33,508 bases of DNA from Rhodospirillales bacterium (GCA_028288725.1 JAQGIC010000070.1:1-33508); one strand, 5' to 3'. Positions 1-10,425 are shown, counted from the first letter of the stretch. Program-made: numbers and translations. The notes: generated by a model not told the origin, from the sequence alone.

Positions 1-2060
1 GGTTCGAGGCCCTGGTGTTCAAGGCCTCGCGCGGGATCGAGGACATCTACGAGCTGACCTATATCCGCAAGGACGGCAGCCGGTTTCCGGCCGTGGTCTC
101 GGTCACCGCACTGCGCGACACGGCGGATGCCATCATCGGCTATCTGCTGATCGGCACCGACAATACCGCGCGCCAGCGGGTCGAGGCCGAGCAGAAAAAG
201 CTGGATCAGCGCCTGCGCGACCAGCAGTTCTACACGCGCTCGCTGATCGAATCGAACATCGACGCCCTGATGACGACCGACCCCGCCGGCATCATCACCG
301 ACATCAACAAGCAGATGGAGGCGCTGACCGGCTGCACCCGCGACGAGCTGATCGGGTCGCCGTTCAAGAACCACTTCACCGATCCCGAGCGGGCCGAGGC
401 CGGCATCAAGCTCGTGCTGGCCGAGAAGAAGGTGACCGACTTCGAACTGACGGCGCGCGCGCGCGATGGCCGAAAGACCGTCGTGTCGTACAACGCGACC
501 ACGTTCTACGATCGGGACCGCACGCTGCAGGGCGTGTTCGCCGCGGCGCGCGACGTGACCGAGAGCAAACGCGTCGAGATCGAGCTGCATCAGGCCAAGG
601 CCGCGGCCGAAAGCGCCAGCCAGACCAAGTCGGATTTCCTGGCGAGCATGAGCCACGAGATCCGCACGCCGATGAACGTGATCATCGGCGTCACGGATCT
701 GCTAGCCAAGACGCCGCTCTCGCCGGAACAGGCCCGATACGTCCAGATCTTCCGCCGAGCCAGCGACAACCTGCTGCATCTGATCAACGACATTCTCGAC
801 CTGTCCAAGGTGGAGGAATCGCAAATCGAGCTGGAGCGGACGGAATTCTCGCTGAAGGAGCTCTTGGAAAAAGTGACCGAGATGGTCGCGGTCCAGGCGC
901 AGCAGAAAAACCTGACGCTGGTGTGCGAAGTCGCGCCGAAACTGCCCAACGATCTGGTCGGTGATCCGACCCGGGTCGGTCAGGTGCTGCTCAACCTGCT
1001 GGGCAACGCGATCAAGTTCACCGAGACCGGCACCGTCAGCCTGCATGTCACCACCGACGCGCTGCCGCCGATGCTGCGCTTCACTATTTCGGACACCGGC
1101 ATCGGCATCGCCGCCGAGAAGCTTGGGTCGGTGTTCGAGCGCTTCACCCAGGCGGACTCATCCATCACCCGCAAATACGGCGGCTCCGGGCTGGGCCTCA
1201 CCATCTCGAAGCGGCTGGTGGAACTGATGGGTGGCCGCATCCGGGCCGAGAGCACGGTCGGCGAAGGCAGCGTGTTCTCCTTCAGCGTGCCGCTCGAACC
1301 CTGGACCGGGGTCAGGCTGCCGACCGCCGTCCCGGCCGGCTCGGATTCCGAGCTGCCGTTGCCGGCGCTGAAGATTCTGCTGGCCGAGGATTATCCGGAC
1401 AATCGGACGATCACGCTGGCCTATCTGCAAGACACGCCATACCAGATCGAGATCGCCGAGAACGGCGCCGTCGCCTGCGAAAAATTCATTGCCGGGCAGT
1501 TCGATCTCGTCCTGATGGACCGGCAGATGCCGGTCATGGACGGCTTGACCGCTACGCGGACGATCCGGACCTGGGAACAGGCGAACCATCGCGCCCCCGT
1601 CCCCATCCTGGCGCTGACCGCCACGGCGTTGCGCGGCGACCGGGAGAAATGTCTGGCAGCGGGCTGCACGGCCTATCTGACCAAGCCGATCAGGCAGGAC
1701 GTGCTGCTGCAGGCGATCAAGGATCACTCCGTCATCGCTCTGCCCATGTCCGCGCAGACCGCCGGCCCCAGCGCCCCGACCCTCGTGCGCAACTTCGCCG
1801 ATCGAAACCCGGCATTCCTGCAGAACCGCCGGCAGGACGTCATCGTCATGCGCGAGGCGCTCGATCGGGGCGACTTCGAGACCGTCGAGTTTTTGGGCCA
1901 TGGCATGCGGGGCGCCGGCGGCATGTTCGGCTTCCAGGCCATTACCGACATCGGCGTCGGCCTGGAGCAGTCGGCCGCCGGTGCGGACGCCAAGGCATCA
2001 CGCCGCTGGGTCGAGGAATTGTCGGCATATCTGGATCAGGCCGAACTCGTGGCCAGTTAG
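1..2060 (+). CDS. Hybrid sensor histidine kinase, 5' end outside window
   Basis: The reading frame is open from base 3, so the gene begins upstream of the window. Domains in order: the end of one PAS/PAC domain (to about base 180), a second PAS domain (about 225-560), a HisKA dimerisation domain with the SHEIRTP H-box (His codon 654-656), a HATPase domain (N-box NLLGNAIKF, DTGIGI, GGSGLGL), a receiver domain with phospho-acceptor Asp in LVLMDRQMP (codon 1518-1520), and a C-terminal HPt domain with a likely phosphorylated His in FLGHGMRGAGG (codon 1899-1901). No membrane segment is seen in the part present. The layout implies a His-Asp-His phosphorelay needing a separate final response regulator, which is not adjacent downstream. 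A short GC hairpin (2059-2076) follows the stop. The PAS ligand is unknown. Confidence 0.95.
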   Translation, partial: FEALVFKASRGIEDIYELTYIRKDGSRFPAVVSVTALRDTADAIIGYLLIGTDNTARQRVEAEQKKLDQRLRDQQFYTRSLIESNIDALMTTDPAGIITDINKQMEALTGCTRDELIGSPFKNHFTDPERAEAGIKLVLAEKKVTDFELTARARDGRKTVVSYNATTFYDRDRTLQGVFAAARDVTESKRVEIELHQAKAAAESASQTKSDFLASMSHEIRTPMNVIIGVTDLLAKTPLSPEQARYVQIFRRASDNLLHLINDILDLSKVEESQIELERTEFSLKELLEKVTEMVAVQAQQKNLTLVCEVAPKLPNDLVGDPTRVGQVLLNLLGNAIKFTETGTVSLHVTTDALPPMLRFTISDTGIGIAAEKLGSVFERFTQADSSITRKYGGSGLGLTISKRLVELMGGRIRAESTVGEGSVFSFSVPLEPWTGVRLPTAVPAGSDSELPLPALKILLAEDYPDNRTITLAYLQDTPYQIEIAENGAVACEKFIAGQFDLVLMDRQMPVMDGLTATRTIRTWEQANHRAPVPILALTATALRGDREKCLAAGCTAYLTKPIRQDVLLQAIKDHSVIALPMSAQTAGPSAPTLVRNFADRNPAFLQNRRQDVIVMREALDRGDFETVEFLGHGMRGAGGMFGFQAITDIGVGLEQSAAGADAKASRRWVEELSAYLDQAELVAS

Positions 2061-2074
2061 GCGGGCTTCTCCGC

Positions 2075-2174
2075 CTAGAGTGCGATGACATGAGGCCGAC
2101 CCGGCCTCATCGCCCGCTAATTAGAGACTGATTCACCGATCAAACCGAGTCGGTTTGATCGGATCAGGCTCTAG
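2075..2174. repeat. CTAG-bounded palindromic repeat, copy A (two modules)
   Basis: This 100-bp element runs from CTAG (2075-2078) to CTAG (2171-2174). Module 1 holds a perfect 9-bp stem with a 3-nt loop (2090-2098 with 2102-2110). Module 2 holds a perfect 12-bp stem (2136-2147 with 2151-2162) inside a longer imperfect stem spanning 2122-2173. Copy B (16525-16641) has the same two-module order; copy C (31574-31622) has module 1 only. The right-hand CTAG supplies the TAG stop of the minus-strand CorC-like gene. It resembles REP/BIME or MITE-like intergenic repeats in design. No coding capacity is seen. Confidence 0.9.
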
Positions 2175-3466
2175 TCGCCCGACAGCGGCAGCACCAGCAC
2201 CTTGTCGACGCGGTGACCGTCCATCTCGGTCACCTCGAAGCGCCAATTGTCGACCGTGACGTGATCGGCGACCTTGGGCACGCGCTTCATCCGCGCCATC
2301 AGGAAGCCGCCCAGCGTGTGGAAATCGCCGCTGTCTTCCTCGGGCAGAGACTTGATGGAGAGCGCGTCCTTGACGTCATCGACCGGCGTCAGGCCGTCGA
2401 TCAGCCAGGTGCCGTCCTCGCGCCGGACGATGCCCTGCTCGCCCCGCTCGCCCAGTTCGGCGATATCGCCGACCAGCGCCTGCAGGATGTCGTGCAGCGT
2501 GACCAGCCCGTCGAAATCACCGTACTCGTCGATGATCAACGCCAGAGGTTCGCCCGACCTTCTGAGCGTTTCCAACAGCTTCAGCGCCGGAACCGTATTC
2601 GGCACGTAAAGCGGCGGCCGGATCAGCGCGCGCAGGTCGATGGGCCCGCCCGAGAGCGAGGCCGCCAGCAGATCCTTGACCTGCAGGATGCCGACCACAT
2701 TTTCGGCCCCCCCCTCGACGACGGGGAAGCGTGAGAGATCCGACGCCTTGATCTTGGCCAGATTGACCTCGAGCCCGTCTTCCAGATCCAGGAGTTCGAC
2801 CTGGGTGCGCGGCGTCATGATCGCGTCGACATGTCGATCGCCCAGCCGGAGCGCCATCTGAACGATCGCGGATTCGGCCTCGTGGAATTCGCCGGCGGCA
2901 GCACCCTCGCGCATCATCAGGTTGATCTCCTCGTCCGTCACCGGTGCCGAGGAAGTCGTCGAGATCGGCAGCAGCTTCAGGACCAGGTCGGTTGCCCCGC
3001 TCAGGAACCACTCGGCCGGCGAAACGACGATGGTGACGACCGTCATGAAGCGCGCGACAAAGGTCGAAATCGATTCGGGATGTGTGATCGCGATGCGTTT
3101 CGGCACCAATTCGCCGACCACGATGGTCAGGAAGGCGATGCTGAGCACGATCAGGCCGACCGCGATCGGGTGCGAATAGTCGGCGAGCGCTGGAATCGTG
3201 TCGATCGCGGTGGACAACGGGATGACAAAGCTGTCGCCGCCGATGGTCGATACGCTGACGCCGATCAGCGTGATGCCGATCGAAACGGTCGAGAGAAAGC
3301 GTCCGGACTTGTTCAGCAGGGCCAATGCCGCGATGGCGCCCCGGTTGCCGTTGTTGGCCGACGCCTGCAGCCTGGTTTTCCGGGCGCCGATAAGCGCCAA
3401 TTCCGCCATGGCGAAAACGCCGTTCAGCAGAATGAGGAAGAGAAGGAGGATGATTTCGATCAGCAT
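2171..3466 (-). CDS. CorC/HlyC-family membrane protein (CNNM, two CBS, CorC_HlyC domains)
   Basis: This 431-residue protein has an N-terminal DUF21/CNNM membrane domain (about residues 1-190, several hydrophobic helices, GELVPKRIAI motif), then a CBS pair (about 205-330, DAIMTPRTQVELLD and LALIIDEYGDFDGLVTLHD), then a C-terminal CorC_HlyC domain (about 345-425). The family is often annotated as hemolysin or TlyC; better-studied members act in Mg2+/Co2+ or polyamine efflux at the inner membrane, with CBS domains sensing nucleotides. Length and domain order are normal. The ATG at 3464-3466 starts with a typical hydrophobic helix. No strong ribosome binding site is visible. The TAG stop lies in the end of a dispersed repeat. 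The substrate cannot be told from sequence. Confidence 0.95.
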   Translation of the reverse strand: MLIEIILLLFLILLNGVFAMAELALIGARKTRLQASANNGNRGAIAALALLNKSGRFLSTVSIGITLIGVSVSTIGGDSFVIPLSTAIDTIPALADYSHPIAVGLIVLSIAFLTIVVGELVPKRIAITHPESISTFVARFMTVVTIVVSPAEWFLSGATDLVLKLLPISTTSSAPVTDEEINLMMREGAAAGEFHEAESAIVQMALRLGDRHVDAIMTPRTQVELLDLEDGLEVNLAKIKASDLSRFPVVEGGAENVVGILQVKDLLAASLSGGPIDLRALIRPPLYVPNTVPALKLLETLRRSGEPLALIIDEYGDFDGLVTLHDILQALVGDIAELGERGEQGIVRREDGTWLIDGLTPVDDVKDALSIKSLPEEDSGDFHTLGGFLMARMKRVPKVADHVTVDNWRFEVTEMDGHRVDKVLVLPLSGD

Positions 3467-3530
3467 GGTCGGTCAAACGATCATAGCACGGTCGAGATTT
3501 CCATTCGACCGGCCTCAAGCCCTTCGCCCA

Positions 3531-3558
3531 TAAAAGAAAAGCCGCCCCGAGGGGCGGC
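3531..3558 (-). terminator. Rho-independent terminator of rpsD
   Basis: An 8-bp all-GC stem (3541-3548 with 3551-3558) is followed on the minus strand by TTTTCTTTTA (3540-3531). It lies 32 bp after the rpsD stop codon. It is the clearest intrinsic terminator in the window and shows that rpsD is transcribed separately from the CorC-like gene downstream. Confidence 0.92.
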
Positions 3559-3590
3559 TTTCCTGGATCGGTCGTTCGGACCGGAACCGA

Positions 3591-4205
3591 TCAGCGCGAG
3601 TAGAACTCGACCACCAGGTTCGGTTCCATCTGGACCGGATACGGCACATCGGCCAGCTTCGGCGCGCGGACGTACTTGCCCTTGAGCGCCGAGCCGTCGA
3701 CTTCGTGGTAGGTCGCGAAATCGCGCTCGCCCGAGGCGACGGCCTCAAGAACCAGCGCCATCTGCTTCGATTTGTTGCGCACCTCGATGGTGTCGCCGTC
3801 CTTCACCTGGTACGAGGCGATGTTGACGCGCTTGCCATTCACGGTCACGTGGCCATGGTTGACGAACTGACGGGCGGCGAACACGGTCGGGACGAACTTC
3901 ATGCGGTACACGACCGCGTCCAGACGACGCTCGAGCAACTCGATCAGGTTCTCGCCCGTATCGCCACGGCGACGAACGGCTTCGTCATAGAGGCGGCGGA
4001 ACTGGCGCTCGCCGATGTTGCCGTAATAGCCCTTGAGCTTCTGCTTGGCCATCAGCTGCGTGCCGTAGTCGGTCGGCTTCTTGCGGCGCTGACCATGCTG
4101 GCCCGGACCATATTCGCGGCGGTTGATCGGGCTCTTGGCCCGGCCCCACAGATTGACGCCGAGGCGGCGATTGATCTTGTATTTGGATTCTTGACGCTTG
4201 CTCAT
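3591..4205 (-). CDS. rpsD: 30S ribosomal protein S4
   Basis: The 204-residue product is ribosomal protein S4, a primary 16S rRNA-binding protein that starts assembly of the small-subunit body and helps decoding accuracy. The N-terminal S4 domain ([27 protein letters not shown]) and the later S4 RNA-binding fold ([37 protein letters not shown] split over about residues 93-130) are complete. There are no cysteines, so this is the zinc-free form. As is usual in Alphaproteobacteria, it stands alone, outside the alpha ribosomal operon. A strong promoter (4346-4373), a structured leader and an intrinsic terminator make it a self-contained transcription unit. Confidence 0.99.
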   Translation of the reverse strand: MSKRQESKYKINRRLGVNLWGRAKSPINRREYGPGQHGQRRKKPTDYGTQLMAKQKLKGYYGNIGERQFRRLYDEAVRRRGDTGENLIELLERRLDAVVYRMKFVPTVFAARQFVNHGHVTVNGKRVNIASYQVKDGDTIEVRNKSKQMALVLEAVASGERDFATYHEVDGSALKGKYVRAPKLADVPYPVQMEPNLVVEFYSR

Positions 4206-4339
4206 GGCACTCTCGTTTTCGGGACCCCTTTTGGGATCGCCTTTTGTCCCGGTAGTCCCGCATCAGACCTGCCGTCAGGCCATGCGGGCGGGGTGTTCTC
4301 TTGAAAGCTTCGAGAACCCCACATTCCCGGGAATGGAAG
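4206..4339 (-). promoter_or_regulatory. Structured 5' leader of rpsD
   Basis: If transcription starts about 7 bp after the -10 box, the rpsD mRNA has a leader of roughly 134 nt. It contains three inverted repeats: GTTCTC/GAGAAC (4295-4300 with 4312-4317), CCCGCAT/ATGCGGG (4257-4263 with 4282-4288) with an inner CCTG/CAGG stem, and GGGAC/GTCCC (4221-4225 with 4246-4250) near the start codon. S4 represses its own synthesis in E. coli and Bacillus by binding mRNA. That this leader does the same is an inference, since no known S4-leader consensus was matched. Confidence 0.4.
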
Positions 4340-4345
4340 GCGCGG

Positions 4346-4373
4346 AATATAAGGGCTCCCGCGCCGCTGTCAA
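4346..4373 (-). promoter_or_regulatory. Sigma-70-type promoter of rpsD
   Basis: On the minus strand a perfect -35 box TTGACA (4373-4368) and a near-perfect -10 box TATATT (4351-4346) are separated by 16 bp. This is the best promoter match found in the window and fits the high expression expected of a ribosomal protein gene. The predicted start is near 4339. Confidence 0.8.
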
Positions 4374-4488
4374 CCGACCCGGGGCCGACGCATGGCCGAT
4401 GCGCGGCCCATAACGCGGAAACCGGGCCATTAATCGAAAAATCTGCTAAAATCCAAGTGAATTTTTTGGCCGAGAAACCTTTCATCCA

Positions 4489-5013
4489 ATGCCGATCGAT
4501 CAACTGCTCGCCCATCTGCAAGAACCGTCGATGCACGAGATCGCGCGGTTCTGGGCCAAGGCCCGAAACGGCCGGCGTTTTCCGGCCTGGCGCGACATCG
4601 ACCCGGTCGAACTCGCACCCCACCTGCCGATCCTGTGGGCTTGGCGCTGGGACAAGGCGGAGCAGACCTTCATCGGTCGCCTGGCCGGCGAGACGATCAT
4701 CGACGCCATGGGCCCGGGCTTTCGCGGTGGTCGGCTGCAGGATTATTTCGCCGGCCGCAACGCCATGACCTTCATGCAACGCTATCGCCGCGTGCTGGAA
4801 CAGCCGGCGATCATGGCCAACCGCGGCTTCGTGTTTTCGCTGATCGGCGGTACCGGCATCGGCGAACGGGTCGCCCTGCCCTTGGCCGAAGATGGCGAGA
4901 ACCCGGACGGTGTATTCGGCGGCACGATCTATCGCATCACCGGCAACCGTCTCGCCCGCGACCGGATCACCGTCCCGGACGAGCGCGAAAGCGTCGAGTT
5001 CTTTTCGGTTTAG
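4489..5013 (+). CDS. PAS_5-domain protein
   Basis: This is a 174-residue single-domain protein. The segment FPAWRDIDPVELAPHLPILW (residues about 29-48), followed by FIGRLAGETI and the GRLQDYFAGRN stretch, is typical of the PAS_5 family (PF07310), which is common in Alphaproteobacteria and mostly of unknown function. It has no kinase, HTH or membrane segment, so if it is a sensor it must act through a partner. It is divergent from rpsD, and its stop (5011-5013) overlaps by 3 bp the stop of the convergent methyltransferase gene. The ATG at 4489 has no strong Shine-Dalgarno; the next in-frame ATG is at 4531. Confidence 0.85.
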   Translation: MPIDQLLAHLQEPSMHEIARFWAKARNGRRFPAWRDIDPVELAPHLPILWAWRWDKAEQTFIGRLAGETIIDAMGPGFRGGRLQDYFAGRNAMTFMQRYRRVLEQPAIMANRGFVFSLIGGTGIGERVALPLAEDGENPDGVFGGTIYRITGNRLARDRITVPDERESVEFFSV

Positions 5014-5753
5014 GCCCCATCCCGCTTGCGGATCGCCACCAGCGACGCGATCACCCCGTGCAGGGTCTTCACGTCCTGCTCGGTCAACTTTGCGCGGGTC
5101 AGCAGATTGCGCACATTGCGGATGGTATGCGCGCGCCGCTCCGGCGGATGGAAGAAGCCGCCGGTCTCCAGCTCCGCCTCCAGATGCTGGAATAGATGCA
5201 CCATGTCGCCATGGGTCGCGGGCGTCGAAATCAGCGGCGTCACCTCGTCCGCCATCGGCTCCGCCGTGCGCTTGCGCCACTCCCAGCCGACCAGGAGCAC
5301 CGCCTGGGCCAGATTGAGCGAGGTGAAGCCGGGATTGAGCGGAAAGGTCACCGCCGCGTCGGCCAGTGCCACCTGATCGTTGGTCAGGCCCGAGCGCTCG
5401 CGGCCGAACATCACGCCGCAGCGGCCGCCCCGGGCCATTTCCGCGACCATGCGGTCGGTCGCCTTGTCGGGCGACAGGATCGGTTTGACCATGTCGCGCG
5501 TCCGCGCCGTCGTGGCATAGACATGATTGAGGTCGGCGATCGCCGCCTCGACCGTCTCGAACACGCGCGCGCCGTCGATGACGATGTCGGCGCCGGCCGC
5601 CGCCGCCCGCGCCGGCTCCGACGGCCAGCCGTCGCGGGGCGCGACCAGGCGCAGATCGGTCAGCCCGCAATTCAGCATGGCGCGGGCGACCGCGCCGATA
5701 TTCTCGCCGAGCTGCGGCTCGCACAGGATGATGGCGAGGCTGGCCGCATCCAT
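5010..5753 (-). CDS. TrmJ/TrmH-family RNA methyltransferase
   Basis: The 247-residue product is a SpoU-class (SPOUT) 2'-O-methyltransferase. Motif 1 is ENIGAVARAMLNCG, motif 2 is GVMFGRERSGLTNDQV, and motif 3 is LNPGFTSLNLAQAV; together they make the knotted SAM-binding site. The C-terminal helical extension (FQHLEAELE onward) is that of TrmJ, which methylates position 32 of several tRNAs. I chose the ATG at 5751-5753, preceded by GGGGGAT at good spacing. A TTG at 5774 in the same frame would overlap the cysS stop (TTGA) and add seven residues. It is the last gene of the nadE-gltX-cysS strand and is probably co-transcribed with cysS, a tRNA-biology neighbour. Confidence 0.9.
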   Translation of the reverse strand: MDAASLAIILCEPQLGENIGAVARAMLNCGLTDLRLVAPRDGWPSEPARAAAAGADIVIDGARVFETVEAAIADLNHVYATTARTRDMVKPILSPDKATDRMVAEMARGGRCGVMFGRERSGLTNDQVALADAAVTFPLNPGFTSLNLAQAVLLVGWEWRKRTAEPMADEVTPLISTPATHGDMVHLFQHLEAELETGGFFHPPERRAHTIRNVRNLLTRAKLTEQDVKTLHGVIASLVAIRKRDGA

Positions 5754-5770
5754 CGTCAGATCCCCCGTCG

Positions 5771-7159
<1,389 letters not shown>

Positions 7160-7270
7160 GGGCGCTTCTTTCCAGCGAAAACGGCAAATTCGAAAGGTTT
7201 TATGCGGCCAAGGGACCGCGACGTCCAGCGCTAGTCCGGACGGCCACACCTACAGAAAACGCCGCTCACC

Positions 7271-8599
7271 TTACGCCACATGGCCTTGGAGCCTCTTAAG
7301 CGCCCGCTCCCGCCCGATGAGGGGCAGCAGGCGGGCCAGTTCCGGTCCGTGATCGAGACCGGTCAGCGCCAGCCGGAGCGGCAGGAACAGATCCTTGCCC
7401 TTCCGGCCCGTCGCCGATTTGACGGCACCGGTCCAGGCGCCCCAGCTCGTCTCATCCAGCTTACCATCGGGCAGGCGGGTGGCGGCAAGCGCCAGGAATT
7501 CGGGCTCGGCCACGACCGGTGTCACCGGCCCCTGAACGACCTCCCACCAGGGTGCGGCATCGCTCACGCGCAGCAGATTGCCGCGCACCGCGTCCCAGAA
7601 CGCCGCATCGGCGCCCGCCGGCAGCCGGTCGGCCACGGCCTCGAACGGCAGCAGATGCATCAGCTTGGCATTGAGATGCTCCAGCTCGACGATGTCGAGC
7701 TTCGGCTGGCTGCGGCCGAACTTGCCGATCTCGAATTCCTGGATCAGCTGGGCGCGGTCGGTCCGGATCTCGATCGGGTCGGACGTGCCCAGCTTGGCCA
7801 GCAGGCTCAGGATCGACATCGGCTCGATCCCGTCGTCGCGCAGGTTTTCCAGGCTGATCGAGCCCGCGCGCTTCGACAGCTTGCCGCCCGATGCATCCGC
7901 GATCAGCGAGAAATGCCCGAAAGTCGGGACCGCCCCACCGAGGGCCTCGAACAGCTGGACCTGCACCGCCGTGTTCGCGACGTGGTCCTCGCCCCGGATG
8001 ATGTGGGTGATGGCGAATTCGATATCGTCGACGACCGACGTCAGCGTGTAGAGCGACTGGCCGTCGGCCTTGATCAGCACCGGATCGCTCAGGTTCTCGG
8101 CCTGAAACTCGACGGGGCCGCGCACCATGTCGGCCCAAGCGACGGTGCCGCGCTCCAGCTTGAAGCGCCAGGTCGGCTTCTCGCCATGCCGCAGGCGGGC
8201 CTCGATCTCATGCGGCGTGAGCTTCAAGGCCGCCCGGTCGTAGATCGGCGGCCGGCCGCGCGACTGCTGCAGCTTGCGCTTCAGATCCAGCTCTTCCGGC
8301 GTCTCGAAGCAGGGATAGAGCCGGCCCGAGGCGCGCAGGCGATCGGCGGCCGCGTCATAGCGCTGGAAGCGGTCGGACTGGCGCGCGAACAGATCCCAGT
8401 CGAGCCCGAGCCAGGCAAGGTCGGTCTCGATCGCGGCGGCGTGGGCCGCGGTCGACCGCTGCTGATCGGTGTCGTCGATCCGCAGCAGCAACCGGCCGCC
8501 CGACTTGCGGGCATAGAGCCAATTGACGATGGCGGTTCGGACATTGCCGAGATGCAGCCGGCCGGTCGGGCTCGGTGCGAAACGCAGAATGGGGGTCAC
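7271..8599 (-). CDS. gltX: Glutamyl-tRNA synthetase
   Basis: This 442-residue class I synthetase attaches glutamate to tRNA. The N-terminal [14 protein letters not shown] carries the HIGH-type motif; [12 protein letters not shown] follows, and GGKLSKRAG (about residues 240-248) is the KMSKS-type loop. The C-terminal anticodon-binding part ends with [25 protein letters not shown]. Many Alphaproteobacteria carry two gltX genes, and the length and motifs suit the shorter paralogue, but this window cannot show whether a second copy exists. The start is GTG at 8597-8599, directly after the nadE TGA with no gap and with AGGGCGG upstream, so translation is probably coupled to nadE. Confidence 0.96.
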   Translation of the reverse strand: MTPILRFAPSPTGRLHLGNVRTAIVNWLYARKSGGRLLLRIDDTDQQRSTAAHAAAIETDLAWLGLDWDLFARQSDRFQRYDAAADRLRASGRLYPCFETPEELDLKRKLQQSRGRPPIYDRAALKLTPHEIEARLRHGEKPTWRFKLERGTVAWADMVRGPVEFQAENLSDPVLIKADGQSLYTLTSVVDDIEFAITHIIRGEDHVANTAVQVQLFEALGGAVPTFGHFSLIADASGGKLSKRAGSISLENLRDDGIEPMSILSLLAKLGTSDPIEIRTDRAQLIQEFEIGKFGRSQPKLDIVELEHLNAKLMHLLPFEAVADRLPAGADAAFWDAVRGNLLRVSDAAPWWEVVQGPVTPVVAEPEFLALAATRLPDGKLDETSWGAWTGAVKSATGRKGKDLFLPLRLALTGLDHGPELARLLPLIGRERALKRLQGHVA

Positions 8600-10264
8600 T
8601 CAGCCGCCCTGAAACGAATTGGTGATCGGGTAGCGCCGATCTCGCCCGAACGCGCGGCGCGTCGTCTTGACGCCCGGAGGCGCCTGGCGACGCTTGTACT
8701 CCGCCCGGTCCAGCATACGCCAGACCCGCATGACAATCTCCGACGCATGGCCGCGCGCCACAATTGCGGCCGCCGTCATGTCGCGCTCGATCAGACAGGC
8801 CAGAATATCGTCCAGCACGTCATAGGGCGGCAGCGTATCCTGGTCGGTCTGACCGGGCTTGAGTTCCGCCGAGGGCGGCTTGGTGATGATGCGTGCCGGC
8901 ATGACCGCCCCCTCGGGACCGAGCGCGCCCACGGGTCTGTGCGCGTTGCGCCAGCGCGCGAGCGCGAACACAGTCGTCTTATAGACGTCCTTCAGCACGG
9001 CATAGCCGCCGCACATGTCGCCATAGAGCGTCGCATAGCCGACCGACATTTCCGACTTGTTGCCGGTCGACAACACCATCCAGCCGAACTTGTTGGACAG
9101 CGCCATCAGCACCATGCCCCGCGCACGCGCCTGCAGATTTTCCTCGGTGCTGTCGCTGTCGCGACCGGCGAAGGCGTTCGCCAGCATGCCGCCGAACGCA
9201 TCGACCGCCGGGGCAATGTCGATGCTCCGCAGCTCGATATCGAGCAGATCCGACGCCTGATCCGCGTCCTCGACACTGTCGGTCGATGTGTAGCGATAGG
9301 GCATCATCACGCCATGAACCCGCTCGGGCCCGAGCGCGTCGACCGCGACGGCCGCCGACAGCGCCGAATCGATGCCGCCGGACAATCCCAGCACGACGCC
9401 CGGAAACCCGTTCTTGGTCACGTAGTCGCGCAGGCCCAGCACCATCGCCTGATAGATCGCCGCCAAGCCTTCCTCGGGCCGCGTCATCACGCCGGGCTCG
9501 ACGACCCAGCGCTCGTCGTCGTCGAGCATCCATTCGGTGGCGACGACCGCCTCGCGCCAGGACGGCGCCTGCACCTGAAGCCGGAATTTCCGGTCGAGCG
9601 CGAAAGAGCCGCCGTCGAACACCAGCTCGTCCTGGCCGCCGACCTGGTTGACGTAGAGCAGCGCCAGCCCGCTCTCCTGCACGCGCTGGACCGCCAGCTG
9701 GATGCGCTCGTCCTGCTTGTCCGCCTCGAACGGCGAGGCGTTCAGAACGACCAGCATCTGCGCGCCGGATTCCTCGAGCGTCTCGGCAACGTCGGGCGTC
9801 CACATGTCTTCGCAGATCATCACGCCCAGGCGCATGCCGCGAAACGCGATCGGTCCCGGCGCGGGACCGGCGGCAAACACGCGCTTCTCGTCGAACACGC
9901 CGTAGTTCGGCAGGTCGTGCTTGAAGCGCACGGCGCGCAGCGCGCCGCGATCCAGCAGCAGGGCCGCATTATAGACCTTGCCCTCGTGGCGCCAGGGTGC
10001 CCCCAGCAGCAGGGCGGGTCCGGATGCGGTCTCGGCCATCAGCCCTTCGACCGCCTGCTCGATCGCGTCGAGAAATGCCGGCTTCAACACCAGATCCTCG
10101 ATCGGATAGCCGGCAAGGAACAGTTCGGACGTCACCAGCAGGTCGGCACCCTGCCCGCGCGCCGTCGCCAGCGCGTCCGTCAGCTTCGCCGCATTGCCGG
10201 CGATGTCGCCGACGGTCGGATTGAGCTGGACCAAGGAGATCTTGAGACGATCGGTGCTCGGCAT
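8600..10264 (-). CDS. nadE: Glutamine-dependent NAD+ synthetase
   Basis: This 554-residue two-domain enzyme makes NAD+ from nicotinate adenine dinucleotide, ATP and glutamine, the last step of NAD synthesis. The N-terminal nitrilase-like glutaminase domain has the triad Glu47 (TSELFLAGYP), Lys115 (RFKHDLPN) and Cys151 (GVMICEDMW). The C-terminal synthetase domain has the ATP-pyrophosphatase loop GLSGGIDS (to residue 300), then STGNKSEMSVGYATLYGDM and the C-terminal YKRRQAPPGVK. It is the first gene of the minus-strand run, immediately upstream of gltX. A palindrome at 10340-10353 lies in the intergenic region upstream. Confidence 0.97.
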   Translation of the reverse strand: MPSTDRLKISLVQLNPTVGDIAGNAAKLTDALATARGQGADLLVTSELFLAGYPIEDLVLKPAFLDAIEQAVEGLMAETASGPALLLGAPWRHEGKVYNAALLLDRGALRAVRFKHDLPNYGVFDEKRVFAAGPAPGPIAFRGMRLGVMICEDMWTPDVAETLEESGAQMLVVLNASPFEADKQDERIQLAVQRVQESGLALLYVNQVGGQDELVFDGGSFALDRKFRLQVQAPSWREAVVATEWMLDDDERWVVEPGVMTRPEEGLAAIYQAMVLGLRDYVTKNGFPGVVLGLSGGIDSALSAAVAVDALGPERVHGVMMPYRYTSTDSVEDADQASDLLDIELRSIDIAPAVDAFGGMLANAFAGRDSDSTEENLQARARGMVLMALSNKFGWMVLSTGNKSEMSVGYATLYGDMCGGYAVLKDVYKTTVFALARWRNAHRPVGALGPEGAVMPARIITKPPSAELKPGQTDQDTLPPYDVLDDILACLIERDMTAAAIVARGHASEIVMRVWRMLDRAEYKRRQAPPGVKTTRRAFGRDRRYPITNSFQGG

Positions 10265-10339
10265 CGCTCGACCCTAGGAACCGCGCCGGCCCCTGTCAAC
10301 GCGGGCGCCCGCGCGAGCCAAGCGGCGCTCGCATAGATG

Positions 10340-10353
10340 TTATCCGAGGATAA
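10340..10353. promoter_or_regulatory. 14-bp palindrome between nadE and the oxidoreductase gene
   Basis: TTATCC and GGATAA form a perfect 6-bp inverted repeat around GA. It lies 76 bp upstream of nadE (-) and 73 bp upstream of the oxidoreductase start (+), a position suited to a dimeric regulator controlling either or both genes. No specific regulator family could be assigned. Confidence 0.45.
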
Positions 10354-10425
10354 GCGACGCGCGGGGCGAGACCGGACCAGGATTAGGGCGCTACACTCGC
10401 GGCCCCGTGCCATGGAGTAGTCGCC

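Noticed and set aside
7160-7249. ATG start of cysS at 7249
   Set aside because: The added 30 residues match nothing in CysRS, while the GTG at 7157-7159 has a good ribosome binding site and the standard N-terminus.
7280-10336. Open frame of 1018 codons on the plus strand
   Set aside because: It lies antisense to gltX and nadE, whose motifs are complete. Its Arg-, Gln- and Asp-rich text has no domain and is the usual antisense shadow in high-GC DNA.
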